From: G965230065 sp965230065
GTDB taxonomy: Bacteria; Bacteroidota; Bacteroidia; Cytophagales; Cyclobacteriaceae
NCBI GenBank assembly: GCA_965230065.1
Contig: OZ245942.1
Span: 2,914,001 to 2,978,000 of the forward strand
Reading direction: 5' to 3'
Length of the DNA: 64,000 bases
The position numbers and the translations under genes were made by a program. Numbering within the stretch: position 1 is the first letter of the stretch; every line of letters starts with the position of its first letter. Below, piece after piece: positions 44,442 to 52,170 of this stretch. The notes under the pieces are model-generated. The model was given only the letters and a program-made list of their open reading frames with translations, had not been told where the DNA came from and did not search any database.

Positions 44442-45332
44442 TTACTGCCAGTTAACAAATCGATCTCCGAACTTCTCCATCACTTCTTCGTGATTTTCTA
44501 CAAAATCTGAAATATGATTGGAATGTACTTTTTTGAAATAAGTTTTGCTGATGGCTGTCTCAATTTCCTCATTGGTGATGGGTATGTTTAATATATCGAA
44601 AACCCGGACGAAGTAGTTGTGTTTGTCATTTACAAAATCTTCGTACAACAATGGATGTACACTGATGCCAGCCTGCTCAAATTCTCGTTGTAAATCGCGC
44701 CTGATACTTAAACTTTCTTCACATCTACGAATTATTTTCTCGAGTTTGTTACAGTCTACATGCATTTTACCCAGGTCTTTTTTGCTGATTTCCCCACTTG
44801 CAACTTTCCATTGTAAATTGCCTCTTTTTCCGGTGCCATCACCGTGATATATAGAAAGTGCCCAGCGGAGCACATCTTGCCGGATGGCAAAAAAAACGGC
44901 CACATCATTTTTCTGGAGTACATCAAACATCATTCTTTTGAACTGACCGTTATATAAATTTCTGAGCCAGTTGCCCCCTACCCGGTACCAAACGGCAATT
45001 CTGCGGAGGTTTACCGCCATTTTGCTGGGTGGTTCAAACCGAATTTTAAAGCCTACAGCACCATGTGGATTTGAAAGGGTAAGCGGTTTATTGGCAGTTT
45101 TAGTATAAATTTGATTCAGGCGGGCTACATCTACGGGTTTTTCACCAAATAGAATATTGAAGCAAGCTTTTAAATCGTCCATGGAAATGGAACCGCATTT
45201 GTTATAATCAAAAGGCTCCCATCCAGATTTAACGTCGTGATGAAGGACAGTAAGTTGTGAAAAATTGCTTAACTGCTGCATAAGGGCCGTGGTTCCTTCC
45301 CGCCCGTCAAAAAAAACAACAAAGTTTCTCAT
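44442..45332 (-). CDS. Sulfotransferase 6 (divergent)
   Basis: A 296-residue protein on the opposite strand to the main cluster. The phosphate loop is FVVFFDGREGTTALMQQL, where Asp-Gly-Arg-Glu-Gly-Thr-Thr replaces the usual GxxRSGTT, and the 3' site reads VAVFFAIRQDVLRWALSIYH. These deviations make it the most divergent of the seven, but the fold pattern (loop at the very N-terminus, IRxDxxxxALS helix, LLYEDFVNDK) is intact. It precedes nothing co-directional for 184 bases on its upstream side, so it has its own promoter. Confidence 0.78.
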   Translation of the reverse strand: MRNFVVFFDGREGTTALMQQLSNFSQLTVLHHDVKSGWEPFDYNKCGSISMDDLKACFNILFGEKPVDVARLNQIYTKTANKPLTLSNPHGAVGFKIRFEPPSKMAVNLRRIAVWYRVGGNWLRNLYNGQFKRMMFDVLQKNDVAVFFAIRQDVLRWALSIYHGDGTGKRGNLQWKVASGEISKKDLGKMHVDCNKLEKIIRRCEESLSIRRDLQREFEQAGISVHPLLYEDFVNDKHNYFVRVFDILNIPITNEEIETAISKTYFKKVHSNHISDFVENHEEVMEKFGDRFVNWQ

Positions 45333-45516
45333 TTTGCTAAATGATATTTGCCAGTTATGTAAAAAAGTATTGGGAAATTAACATTATAAATTTGTGAATA
45401 CAAAAAAGTAAAATCAGGGTAGAGCGTGTTTTTAAAGACAGATAGTGCTTTCTTCTCCATATTTAGAAATTGAGTTCACGATCACAATAAATTTTACAAA
45501 TTCTTACAAAGGAAGT

Positions 45517-45936
45517 TTAAGCATTATTCCGAATGTACTGCATGTAATTGCCTGATGCAATCTTCATTAAACGTTCTACCGGATGATTGTAAAGATAAGC
45601 CCAGCACCACATTGTTTGGTCATTATGACAAACGCTAATAACTTCTCGCCTGTACTCATACGGGAAAGGATTTGAGGTGCCCAAGCCCTCGTAGGCGTCC
45701 AGTTTTTCTAAAATCTTTGCTGGTTCCTTTAAAAACAATATATCTCCAAAAACTTTCTCATCACAACCTGGTTCGTATACGGCCCCTGGATAGTACCCAA
45801 CATCATAAAGTTGCCCAAAAAAGTAGCCTTTGCCCACAAACTCGCTGTTTCTACGTAAAAAAAGAGAGTAGGAATTTTTATGCTTGCTGCGTAATGTTCC
45901 GTACACAAAAAGTTTGTTACAAGTTTTTGGTTGCAT
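45517..45936 (-). CDS. Gamma-glutamylcyclotransferase-like (AIG2 fold) protein
   Basis: A 139-residue protein with the GGCT fold: KLFVYGTLRSKHKN (the YGxL substrate loop), a Tyr/Gly-rich central part (FGQLYDVGYYPGAVYE) and the catalytic glutamate in KLDAYEGLG. Family members form 5-oxoproline from gamma-glutamyl amines or act on related amides; the substrate is not decided. It lies between two sulfotransferase genes and follows sulfotransferase 7 by 40 bases on the same strand, probably in one transcript. Confidence 0.85.
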   Translation of the reverse strand: MQPKTCNKLFVYGTLRSKHKNSYSLFLRRNSEFVGKGYFFGQLYDVGYYPGAVYEPGCDEKVFGDILFLKEPAKILEKLDAYEGLGTSNPFPYEYRREVISVCHNDQTMWCWAYLYNHPVERLMKIASGNYMQYIRNNA

Positions 45937-45976
45937 GTGGTTTTATTGTTCTTACCCAATGATAGAAGGGATTTGG

Positions 45977-46843
45977 TCAAACCGCATATTCTAACTCACC
46001 TAAAAAACCTGAAATGGTATCGTGTAGTACTTTCTTCTGGTGCTCGGAAAGGTTTTTCCATTTTTCGTTTTTGTCGGGAAGTTTTTCCGGTAAAATTTCG
46101 AGAAACTCATTAGATCGGGAAAGCTCACAAAAATTGGTAATTTTTGCCATTGAGCCTCTTACATCCTTAATAAAATCTTCGTATTTTAGTTCGATGTACC
46201 GATCTTGGTACAAAGGCTTGTTTTGTAATATTTCTTCAACATCGTGTTTCCATTGTAAGGCACACAACGCTATCGGCTCTTTGCCTTCCGCAGCCCACTG
46301 GGGTGGTTTTTGCCCCAGCCACCAAATAATAATGTTATTCCAGAAATCTACATGCAACAGTGAGTTGGCCACAGCCCTGCCATCTCTGATAATATGGATA
46401 AAATAAGCGTCTTTGTACATTTCGTTTATCAGGCGTATGCGCTGATTGTTGGCTGTCTGCTTATTCAGGAACCGTCTTTTTCCGGTATATTTTAAATGTG
46501 CTTTTACAATATTGTTAAACTTTTCAACAGTTTCACTGTCATAATCTTTTTCTGTAGACTTGATGTCATCCCTGAATCCGCAGTATTGATGATAAATTTT
46601 TTCTGCCTCGTCGGGCCTTATTTTCAGCTTAGATGTATTGGCAACAATTTTTTGTTTGTACGTTTTTCCTACAACAGAAGTATCGAGAATTCTGTGGGCC
46701 AGAGAAATTTGCGGAAACTCCGGAAATTTATTAGAAAGGTTTGAAAACCAACATACTTCAGGATGCAAAGAAAGCAGGTTATAAAACACGGAAGTGCCCG
46801 ACCTGCCGGAGCCGATAATAAATATGGGTTTCTCTATTTTCAT
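45977..46843 (-). CDS. Sulfotransferase 7
   Basis: A 288-residue sulfotransferase: PAPS loop PIFIIGSGRSGTSVFYNLL (residues 6-24), HPEVCWFSNLSNKFPEFP, 3'-phosphate site YFIHIIRDGRAVANSLLHV, and IELKYEDFIKDVRGSM. It is the clearest 'GSGRSGTS' member of the seven. About 127 bases separate it from the phosphotriesterase-like gene upstream on the same strand. It ends the group of sulfation genes on the right. Confidence 0.9.
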   Translation of the reverse strand: MKIEKPIFIIGSGRSGTSVFYNLLSLHPEVCWFSNLSNKFPEFPQISLAHRILDTSVVGKTYKQKIVANTSKLKIRPDEAEKIYHQYCGFRDDIKSTEKDYDSETVEKFNNIVKAHLKYTGKRRFLNKQTANNQRIRLINEMYKDAYFIHIIRDGRAVANSLLHVDFWNNIIIWWLGQKPPQWAAEGKEPIALCALQWKHDVEEILQNKPLYQDRYIELKYEDFIKDVRGSMAKITNFCELSRSNEFLEILPEKLPDKNEKWKNLSEHQKKVLHDTISGFLGELEYAV

Positions 46844-46970
46844 TCAGCAATGATGTTCTTTGATTAAAAAGAAAAGATAGGTTTTCTGAATGTAGGATAC
46901 AACCCGGAAAACATAATAATCGCATAAAAACATACATTGCCCAATAATCTTCTCCAAAATAGCACTGGCT

Positions 46971-47924
46971 TTATGTAAGCTTAAATGTGTAGAGCTTTGC
47001 CGGATTATGATAGAATATTTTATCATAATACGCGCCCAATCCCATGTTCTCCAGGTCTTCTTTAAAAGTAGTGAGCAAAAAATTAAGCCCGGGCTTGCCA
47101 CCGTACGATTTCCAGTAAGTATGCTTGGCCGCGTCCATGCCCATGGTAATTTGATTTGGAAATTCGGGCAGCAACGCTTCCAGCAGTTTATACGTCCAGT
47201 TTTCATCGCCTTGTTTCCAGCGGAAGGCACTGTCGTACTCTACTTTCACTCCCGTTTGCAAAAGTTCCCTGTTATAGCCAATATCTTTATAACGGTCTAC
47301 GTGTGAGAGCACAACGTGCGAGAGGTCAGCCCCGAGTTTTTCAAACATTTCTGCCTGGGCGATGGCGTGTTTCCCATAATTGGTGTGGGTGAGAATGGGC
47401 GCGCCCGTAGCCCGGTGTGCATGCACTACCGCACTGAAAATCTTTTCCTGATGTGCTGTGATGGATTCATCCCCGGTCGCCAGTTTGATAAGCCCGGCTT
47501 TGTGTGAAGTACGCTCTACCAACGGGCCGTTGTAATCGTATTGGTCAATTCCGCTTTCTATATCATCTATAAAAAGTTGGGCAAGCTGATCTTCAGAATA
47601 ATTGTACCGCCAGTGGTGGGACGGGTAATACATTTCCAGGTGAATGCCCGTAGGAGCAACGATGTGTACGCCGGAACGCTTTGAAACTTCGGCCAGTTTG
47701 CGCACATTTCTCCCACAGTTGGCGGGCATGGTGTCTACCACAGTGCGACCACCATGCTTGTAAAAACTTTTCAACTCTGTCGAAACTTTCTCCACATTAT
47801 TGAGGAGAAAAAGCGGGTTTTCAGCCGTTGGGTAGCTTTCTTCAATAATAATATGCTCGTGCGAATAAGTAAGCCCCATTGCATCCGGGGAAATATCGCC
47901 TAATACGGTTCTAACAAAACTCAT
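46971..47924 (-). CDS. Phosphotriesterase-family metal hydrolase, cytosolic
   Basis: A 317-residue amidohydrolase-superfamily enzyme. Metal-site residues are complete: TYSHEHIIIEE, the Lys in KAGLIKLATGD, ILTHTNYGKH, VVLSHVDRYKD and TMGMDAAKHTYW. Unlike the homologue at 29717 it has no export signal. It is the third gene of a tight operon (2-base gap after the MBL-fold gene), after a MetE-like methyltransferase. Family precedent and the UlaG-like neighbour suggest a lactonase or carboxylester hydrolase. Confidence 0.88.
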   Translation of the reverse strand: MSFVRTVLGDISPDAMGLTYSHEHIIIEESYPTAENPLFLLNNVEKVSTELKSFYKHGGRTVVDTMPANCGRNVRKLAEVSKRSGVHIVAPTGIHLEMYYPSHHWRYNYSEDQLAQLFIDDIESGIDQYDYNGPLVERTSHKAGLIKLATGDESITAHQEKIFSAVVHAHRATGAPILTHTNYGKHAIAQAEMFEKLGADLSHVVLSHVDRYKDIGYNRELLQTGVKVEYDSAFRWKQGDENWTYKLLEALLPEFPNQITMGMDAAKHTYWKSYGGKPGLNFLLTTFKEDLENMGLGAYYDKIFYHNPAKLYTFKLT

Positions 47925-47926
47925 TT

Positions 47927-48778
47927 TTATAAGGAATTACTGCTTAATCGTTCTCCACTTTCCAGTACTTTATAAGGCTGCCCTTTTGCTTCGGCTATTT
48001 GGGCAAATTCATCAGGGTCAGCTGTATTGAAGGTGAACATATCGTAATGGCAGGGGATGACCAGCTTTGCGCCAATCTGTTTGCCTAAGTCCACAGCTTG
48101 TTCGGCATTTAAGTTTCCTGCTACTTTTCTTTTGGGGTCGCGTCCGTTAATGGGCAAAATGGCGATATCTACACCAAAAGGTTTGAGTTTTTCTACCATG
48201 CCATCAAACCAAAGTGTATCGCCGCTGTGATAGATGGCCCAGTTACCAAACTGGATGACGTACCCTAAAAACTTGCAACGTCCTGCTTCATCCCGCTCAA
48301 TTTCTTCATGGGCAGCCGGAATGGCCGTAAAGCGAAAACCTGCCACTTCAACGCTTTCCCCATCATTTAACCCAATGGGAAATTCTGCATCGGCTTTTAT
48401 GCGGTTGGCCACAAACTCCCGGTTGGCTTCCGGAATAATCATCTGCATTTCGGGGTTTACTTTCATCAAAGGAATGAGTGTTTCCCCATCCAGATGGTCG
48501 GTATGGTTGTGACTGGAAGTTACTACGTCGATAAAATCCAGCCGGGCAGGATCAATTACCAGTTTGGTCATCCGGGTGTGGGGCTTTTCGGTATCGGCAT
48601 ACTTTTTCGTGAGCGAATCGGAGAGATATGGGTCAATCAGGAGGTGTTTGTCTGCCCATTTCACCAGATAACCACTTTGCCCAAGCCACCAGATGTGGAA
48701 TGTGTCATTATCAGTTTTTGCCTGCCGGATGTCTTCCAGGAGGGCATCGTCTTTTTGTTTGGGTTTGATAAGGTTCAT
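47927..48778 (-). CDS. MBL-fold metallo-hydrolase (UlaG-like)
   Basis: A 283-residue metallo-beta-lactamase-fold enzyme. The zinc motif HxHxDH is TSSHNHTDHLDGE, with further ligands in HSGDTLWFDG and PCHYDMFTF. HIWWLGQSGYLVKWADKHLL is typical of the UlaG/RomA branch, whose best known member is L-ascorbate-6-phosphate lactonase. It is separated from its upstream neighbour by 3 bases and from the downstream gene by 2, so the three products are probably made in fixed proportion. Confidence 0.88.
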   Translation of the reverse strand: MNLIKPKQKDDALLEDIRQAKTDNDTFHIWWLGQSGYLVKWADKHLLIDPYLSDSLTKKYADTEKPHTRMTKLVIDPARLDFIDVVTSSHNHTDHLDGETLIPLMKVNPEMQMIIPEANREFVANRIKADAEFPIGLNDGESVEVAGFRFTAIPAAHEEIERDEAGRCKFLGYVIQFGNWAIYHSGDTLWFDGMVEKLKPFGVDIAILPINGRDPKRKVAGNLNAEQAVDLGKQIGAKLVIPCHYDMFTFNTADPDEFAQIAEAKGQPYKVLESGERLSSNSL

Positions 48779-48781
48779 TTG

Positions 48782-49810
48782 TTACAGTTTTTCTCTTACC
48801 TTTTTAGCACCGGCTACCATGTTTGTCATTTTCTTTTTGGCGGCCCAGCGGGCGGTTTGGCTCAGTCCGCAGTCGGGGGCTACCGCGAGTTTATCAGCGG
48901 GCACGTGCTGGAGACAGAGGTTGATTCTTTCCACAATGTCATCTACTGTTTCTATGTAATAGCTTTTCACATCTACAATACCCACGGCGATGTCAACTTT
49001 TTTCGCAAACTCGGCAATGAGTTCTATTTCGGCAAATTCCCGATTGGCCATTTCTACATGAATTTCATCTACTTTAAAATCCAGAAAATCGGGCAACATG
49101 GGGGCAATGCGGCGGTAGCCTACCGGGTGGCCTTTAAAGTTGCCAAAGCAGAGGTGGGTAGATAGCCGGGCTTTTCCCACAATGGGTTCTATGGTCCGGT
49201 TAAAAATATCTACAAAACGCTTTGTATCTTCTTTGTAGGCATAGCAGCTCATAGAAGGCTCGTCCACGGTGAGTTCCGTGCAGCCTGCTGCCACCAAATC
49301 TTCCAATTCTTTTCTTACGAAAGGCAGCAATGCTTCGGTAATGGCATAGCGGTCGGGGTATTGCTCATTGGGCATCAGCCGCCCACTCATGGTAAAAGGG
49401 CCGGGAATGCTGGCTTTCAGGGTAGGCCCTTCGGGCGCCAGGCGTTGCAGCCGCTTAAATTCTTCTACCACACCCAGGCCGTTGGGTGCTGTCAATTCTT
49501 CTACAATGGCATGTTTGCCACGCTGGTCATGGGCAGGTGGACCCCACTGGCGGGGCACTTCGGCGTTTTGCTTGATACCATTTAAAAAACCATAGAAAGA
49601 AAGGTTGAAATCAAGACGGGTTTGCTCGCCATCGGTGATTACGTCCAGTCCTGCGCGTACCTGGTCTTGTACGGCGGTGGTTACGGCATCTTCAATCATT
49701 TCTTCCATATCAGAAGGGCCAAATTTGTCCAGGTTTTCCGAAGCAAATTCCAGCCATCCAGGAAAAGGATAACTGCCAATAACGGTGGTGCGGATGGGTT
49801 GTTCTTTCAT
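48782..49810 (-). CDS. MetE-like methyltransferase (single catalytic domain)
   Basis: A 342-residue TIM-barrel protein corresponding to the C-terminal catalytic half of cobalamin-independent methionine synthase. The zinc ligands are His and Cys in LSTHLCFGNFKG and Cys in APDCGLSQTAR, with GLDVITDGEQTRLDF and TELTVDEPSM as further conserved blocks. The N-terminal folate-binding half of full-length MetE (about 750 residues) is absent. Such core proteins either make methionine from a methyl donor other than methyl-folate or transfer methyl or alkyl groups to thiols. In an operon with two hydrolases, a catabolic demethylating role is plausible. Confidence 0.85.
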   Translation of the reverse strand: MKEQPIRTTVIGSYPFPGWLEFASENLDKFGPSDMEEMIEDAVTTAVQDQVRAGLDVITDGEQTRLDFNLSFYGFLNGIKQNAEVPRQWGPPAHDQRGKHAIVEELTAPNGLGVVEEFKRLQRLAPEGPTLKASIPGPFTMSGRLMPNEQYPDRYAITEALLPFVRKELEDLVAAGCTELTVDEPSMSCYAYKEDTKRFVDIFNRTIEPIVGKARLSTHLCFGNFKGHPVGYRRIAPMLPDFLDFKVDEIHVEMANREFAEIELIAEFAKKVDIAVGIVDVKSYYIETVDDIVERINLCLQHVPADKLAVAPDCGLSQTARWAAKKKMTNMVAGAKKVREKL

Positions 49811-49886
49811 GAGTGGTTGTTGTTTGTTTATAGTTTTTTGTATTTAGTTTAGGGAGCATAGAAGAATAAACATACCTGTGGCTTGT

Positions 49887-49959
49887 GCCGCCGTGGCCCG
49901 CAGCGGCGGCTGCCGGTCCTCACAAGACACCAGCAAAGGTCTGTGAGGACACAGACCTT
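49887..49959. repeat. GC-rich palindromic element with mutually exclusive hairpins
   Basis: Three stems lie in 73 bases. GCCGCCG at 49887-49893 pairs with CGGCGGC at 49904-49910. GTCCTCACA at 49916-49924 pairs with TGTGAGGAC at 49942-49950. AAGGTCTGTG at 49936-49945 pairs with CACAGACCTT at 49950-49959 around an AGGA loop. The last two share bases 49942-49950 and cannot form together. The block sits between a divergent pair of leftward genes and upstream of the MetE-like operon start. Confidence 0.6.
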
Positions 49960-50026
49960 GGTTATGGGTAGATTTTTATTTCAATGCGTACTTAATGTTT
50001 TTAGTCTTTAGTTTGTGGTTTTTTTG

Positions 50027-50602
50027 TTAGAACTCCAAGGTTTTGGGTAACTGATGCGCATCCATCAGTGCCCGGGTAGGTGGATACTTGTGCAGGTGCT
50101 CCAGCATTTCGTTTACGTCTTTCTCAAAATCTATATAATAATCCCGGTTTAGCCTTTTCAGTTTTTTGAATATATCCTGGGTTTTTTTGCATACATAAGG
50201 GGCAAAAGTATCAGCCCGGTGTTGGTTATCAAATAAAATTTCAGATTGTGTGCGAAAGGGAATATTCACCAGCAAGAGGGTAAGCTGAATTTCACCGTAT
50301 TTGTCTTTTGTGATTTTCACGTGGCGGCCAATGGCCCCGCTAAAGCTTCTTAGCTCCATCATTACCAAACCCGGTGTATGGTTCCATGCTCTGAAATTCT
50401 CAGAATCGAAATGTGTTTCTACCTGCCGAGCCAATTTGTCACGCTGTTCCTCAGCGTCCACTTCATCTTCCAGCAACTGGTGGTTGAGTTTGGCAACCAG
50501 CATACGGTCTTTGGCAATGAGACGGAGCAATAGTTTATCTTTTTCCGACTCAGGTAAATTTTTGATGGCTTTTTTTAACTCATCTGAAATTTTTGAGGCC
50601 AT
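50027..50602 (-). CDS. Hypothetical protein
   Basis: A 191-residue soluble protein without a family I recognise by name. The first third is a charged helical region (KISDELKKAIKNLPESEKDK), the middle is strand-rich (GLVMMELRSFSGAIGRHVKI, GEIQLTLLLVNIPF), and the end is helical (DYYIDFEKDVNEMLEHLHKY). Similar lone proteins occur in many Bacteroidota. It has no signal peptide or membrane helix. It is divergent from the Uma2 gene and separated from the MetE-like operon by the palindromic element. Confidence 0.65.
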   Translation of the reverse strand: MASKISDELKKAIKNLPESEKDKLLLRLIAKDRMLVAKLNHQLLEDEVDAEEQRDKLARQVETHFDSENFRAWNHTPGLVMMELRSFSGAIGRHVKITKDKYGEIQLTLLLVNIPFRTQSEILFDNQHRADTFAPYVCKKTQDIFKKLKRLNRDYYIDFEKDVNEMLEHLHKYPPTRALMDAHQLPKTLEF

Positions 50603-50752
50603 TTAATATTTATCAAATTTTGAGGTCGTGCCCGGTAACTGCATTTCTTGAGTTGGTAAAGTTATTAAAAACCTTTACAATATCAGAAACGCAGTGGCTT
50701 TCCCATTCAGCAGTGATGGCAAGAAATTATTTCATGGCATTTACGAGTTTTG

Positions 50753-50760
50753 TATATTTG
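50753..50760 (+). promoter_or_regulatory. -7 promoter box of the Uma2 gene
   Basis: TATATTTG matches the Bacteroidota -7 consensus TAnnTTTG exactly and lies 31 bases before the ATG. A clear -33 TTG is not visible at the expected distance, so the call rests on the -7 box alone. Confidence 0.45.
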
Positions 50761-50791
50761 ATAAGTACTGACACTATTAATTTACGTAACA

Positions 50792-51352
50792 ATGACAGTA
50801 GCAATAGGCAAACGTGTTTTCAGTGTGACGGAGTACCATCAAATGGTAGAGGCAGGTATTCTTACTGAAAATGACAAAATAGAACTAATTAACGGTGAAA
50901 TTATTACCATGAGCCCTGTTGGAAGCATACATGCCGGTTGTGTAAACCGACTTTCGGCATTGTTAAGTACAATGCTGCAAAAACAAGCGATTGTAAGCAT
51001 CCAAAATCCCATTCAGGCAGACGATTATTCTGAGCCGGAACCTGACCTGGCTATGTTGAAGCCCCGCTCCGATTTTTATTCCGAAAGTCATCCACAGCCT
51101 GCTGATGTACTGATTGTAATTGAAGTATCGGATTCTACCCTGGATTTTGACAAAGAGGTAAAACTTCCTTTATATGCCAAAGCTGGCATTTCCGAGGCAT
51201 GGATTATCAATTTGCCGGAAAAGACGGTTGAAATTTACACCACACCCCAAACCGGAATTTATCGGAAATTAGAACTTTTTAAGGCTGATGAACGCCTCGT
51301 TACTTCTGCTTTTTCCCAACTATCGATAACAGCAGACCAGGTGCTTGGTTGA
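50792..51352 (+). CDS. Uma2-family (DUF820) PD-(D/E)XK nuclease-like protein
   Basis: A 186-residue Uma2 protein. The opening VTEYHQMVEAGILTENDKIE and INGEIITMSPVGS are the conserved N-terminal motifs; the nuclease core is EPEPDLAML and VLIVIEVSDSTLDFDKEVKL, with the Asp, Glu and Lys of a PD-(D/E)XK fold, followed by YAKAGISEAWIINLP. These proteins are abundant in cyanobacteria and Bacteroidota and their cellular role is unproven. It stands alone and is followed by a double hairpin terminator. Confidence 0.9.
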   Translation: MTVAIGKRVFSVTEYHQMVEAGILTENDKIELINGEIITMSPVGSIHAGCVNRLSALLSTMLQKQAIVSIQNPIQADDYSEPEPDLAMLKPRSDFYSESHPQPADVLIVIEVSDSTLDFDKEVKLPLYAKAGISEAWIINLPEKTVEIYTTPQTGIYRKLELFKADERLVTSAFSQLSITADQVLG

Positions 51353-51360
51353 TATAAAAA

Positions 51361-51444
51361 ATGTCCGCCACTTCTTGTGATGATGTAGAAGAAGTGGCGG
51401 ACATCTATACGAGACTTCCGAAATTTTCAAAATTTCGGAAGTCT
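51361..51444. terminator. Two tandem perfect hairpins between convergent genes
   Basis: The first has 16-bp arms, ATGTCCGCCACTTCTT at 51361-51376 and its exact complement at 51389-51404, with a 12-base loop. The second has 16-bp arms, AGACTTCCGAAATTTT at 51412-51427 and its exact complement at 51429-51444, with a single central base. They fill the gap between the Uma2 gene and the convergent DUF2911 gene and would stop transcription from both sides. A true U-tract is missing, so they may instead be dispersed palindromic elements used as boundaries. Confidence 0.65.
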
Positions 51445-51457
51445 TATGAGCATATAA

Positions 51458-52033
51458 TTATGTAGACTGGATTTTGACAGGCACACTCACCATTGTGTCG
51501 CCCCAGGCCATGTTCATGGATGAGCCATCTTCTGAAAACCAGATGGTGAAAGGCTCATAAGTTTTGTCAGCTTTTTTTACAGGGGCATCAACCCGCAATA
51601 CATCCATGCTTTCATTATAGCTGTAGGCTCCCCATTGCCCTAGCCCACTGTTGAAGATGATAGTCCATTTGTCTTCTTCAGGGATGGCAAACATAGAGTA
51701 CGTGCCAGCTGCCAGTTCTTTGCCTCCTACAGTAATGCCCTCGGTAAGGGTGATTTCAGTAGCTTCATTGGCTCCCAAACGCCAAACTTTGCCATAAGGT
51801 TCTTTGTCGCCAAGCATCGTTCTGCCACGCAAATGGGGCTGGTTGTACACAACCTTCACATATGTATCCCCATCTTTGAGCGTAGCTACGGCCATTGGGC
51901 TGGGACGGGGTTCCAAGGCCTTACCTGAAACTCTTTCGGGCTTGGGGGTAACGGTTACCTGGGCCTGCACAGCGTATTGAGTTATAAAGCCCATTACAAA
52001 TACTAAAGTGAAGTAAATGATTTGTTTTTTCAT
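51458..52033 (-). CDS. DUF2911 secreted protein
   Basis: A 191-residue exported protein with a signal peptide (about 1-24, ending YAVQAQ) and a DUF2911 beta domain. Recognisable segments are VKVVYNQPHLRGRTMLGD, GKVWRLGANEATEITLTEG, LAAGTYSMFAIPEEDKWTII and LGQWGAYSYNES. The family is widespread in Bacteroidota, and its function is unknown. It stands alone, about 137 bases downstream of murB on the same strand, and ends at the tandem hairpins. Confidence 0.9.
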   Translation of the reverse strand: MKKQIIYFTLVFVMGFITQYAVQAQVTVTPKPERVSGKALEPRPSPMAVATLKDGDTYVKVVYNQPHLRGRTMLGDKEPYGKVWRLGANEATEITLTEGITVGGKELAAGTYSMFAIPEEDKWTIIFNSGLGQWGAYSYNESMDVLRVDAPVKKADKTYEPFTIWFSEDGSSMNMAWGDTMVSVPVKIQST

Positions 52034-52170
52034 GATATTCGGTTTAAGTGGTATACTGTTAAAATGAAACTTAAGTAAATATAATCCATCCGCCTCGGGT
52101 TTGCAATGTGGTGTAAGTCAGATTAGAACTAATTCTTCTAAATGTCTCATACTTTACAAGGTGGTTATTT

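Noticed and set aside
48494..49165. 223-codon plus-strand frame
   Set aside because: Antisense to the MBL and MetE-like genes, which have intact catalytic motifs.
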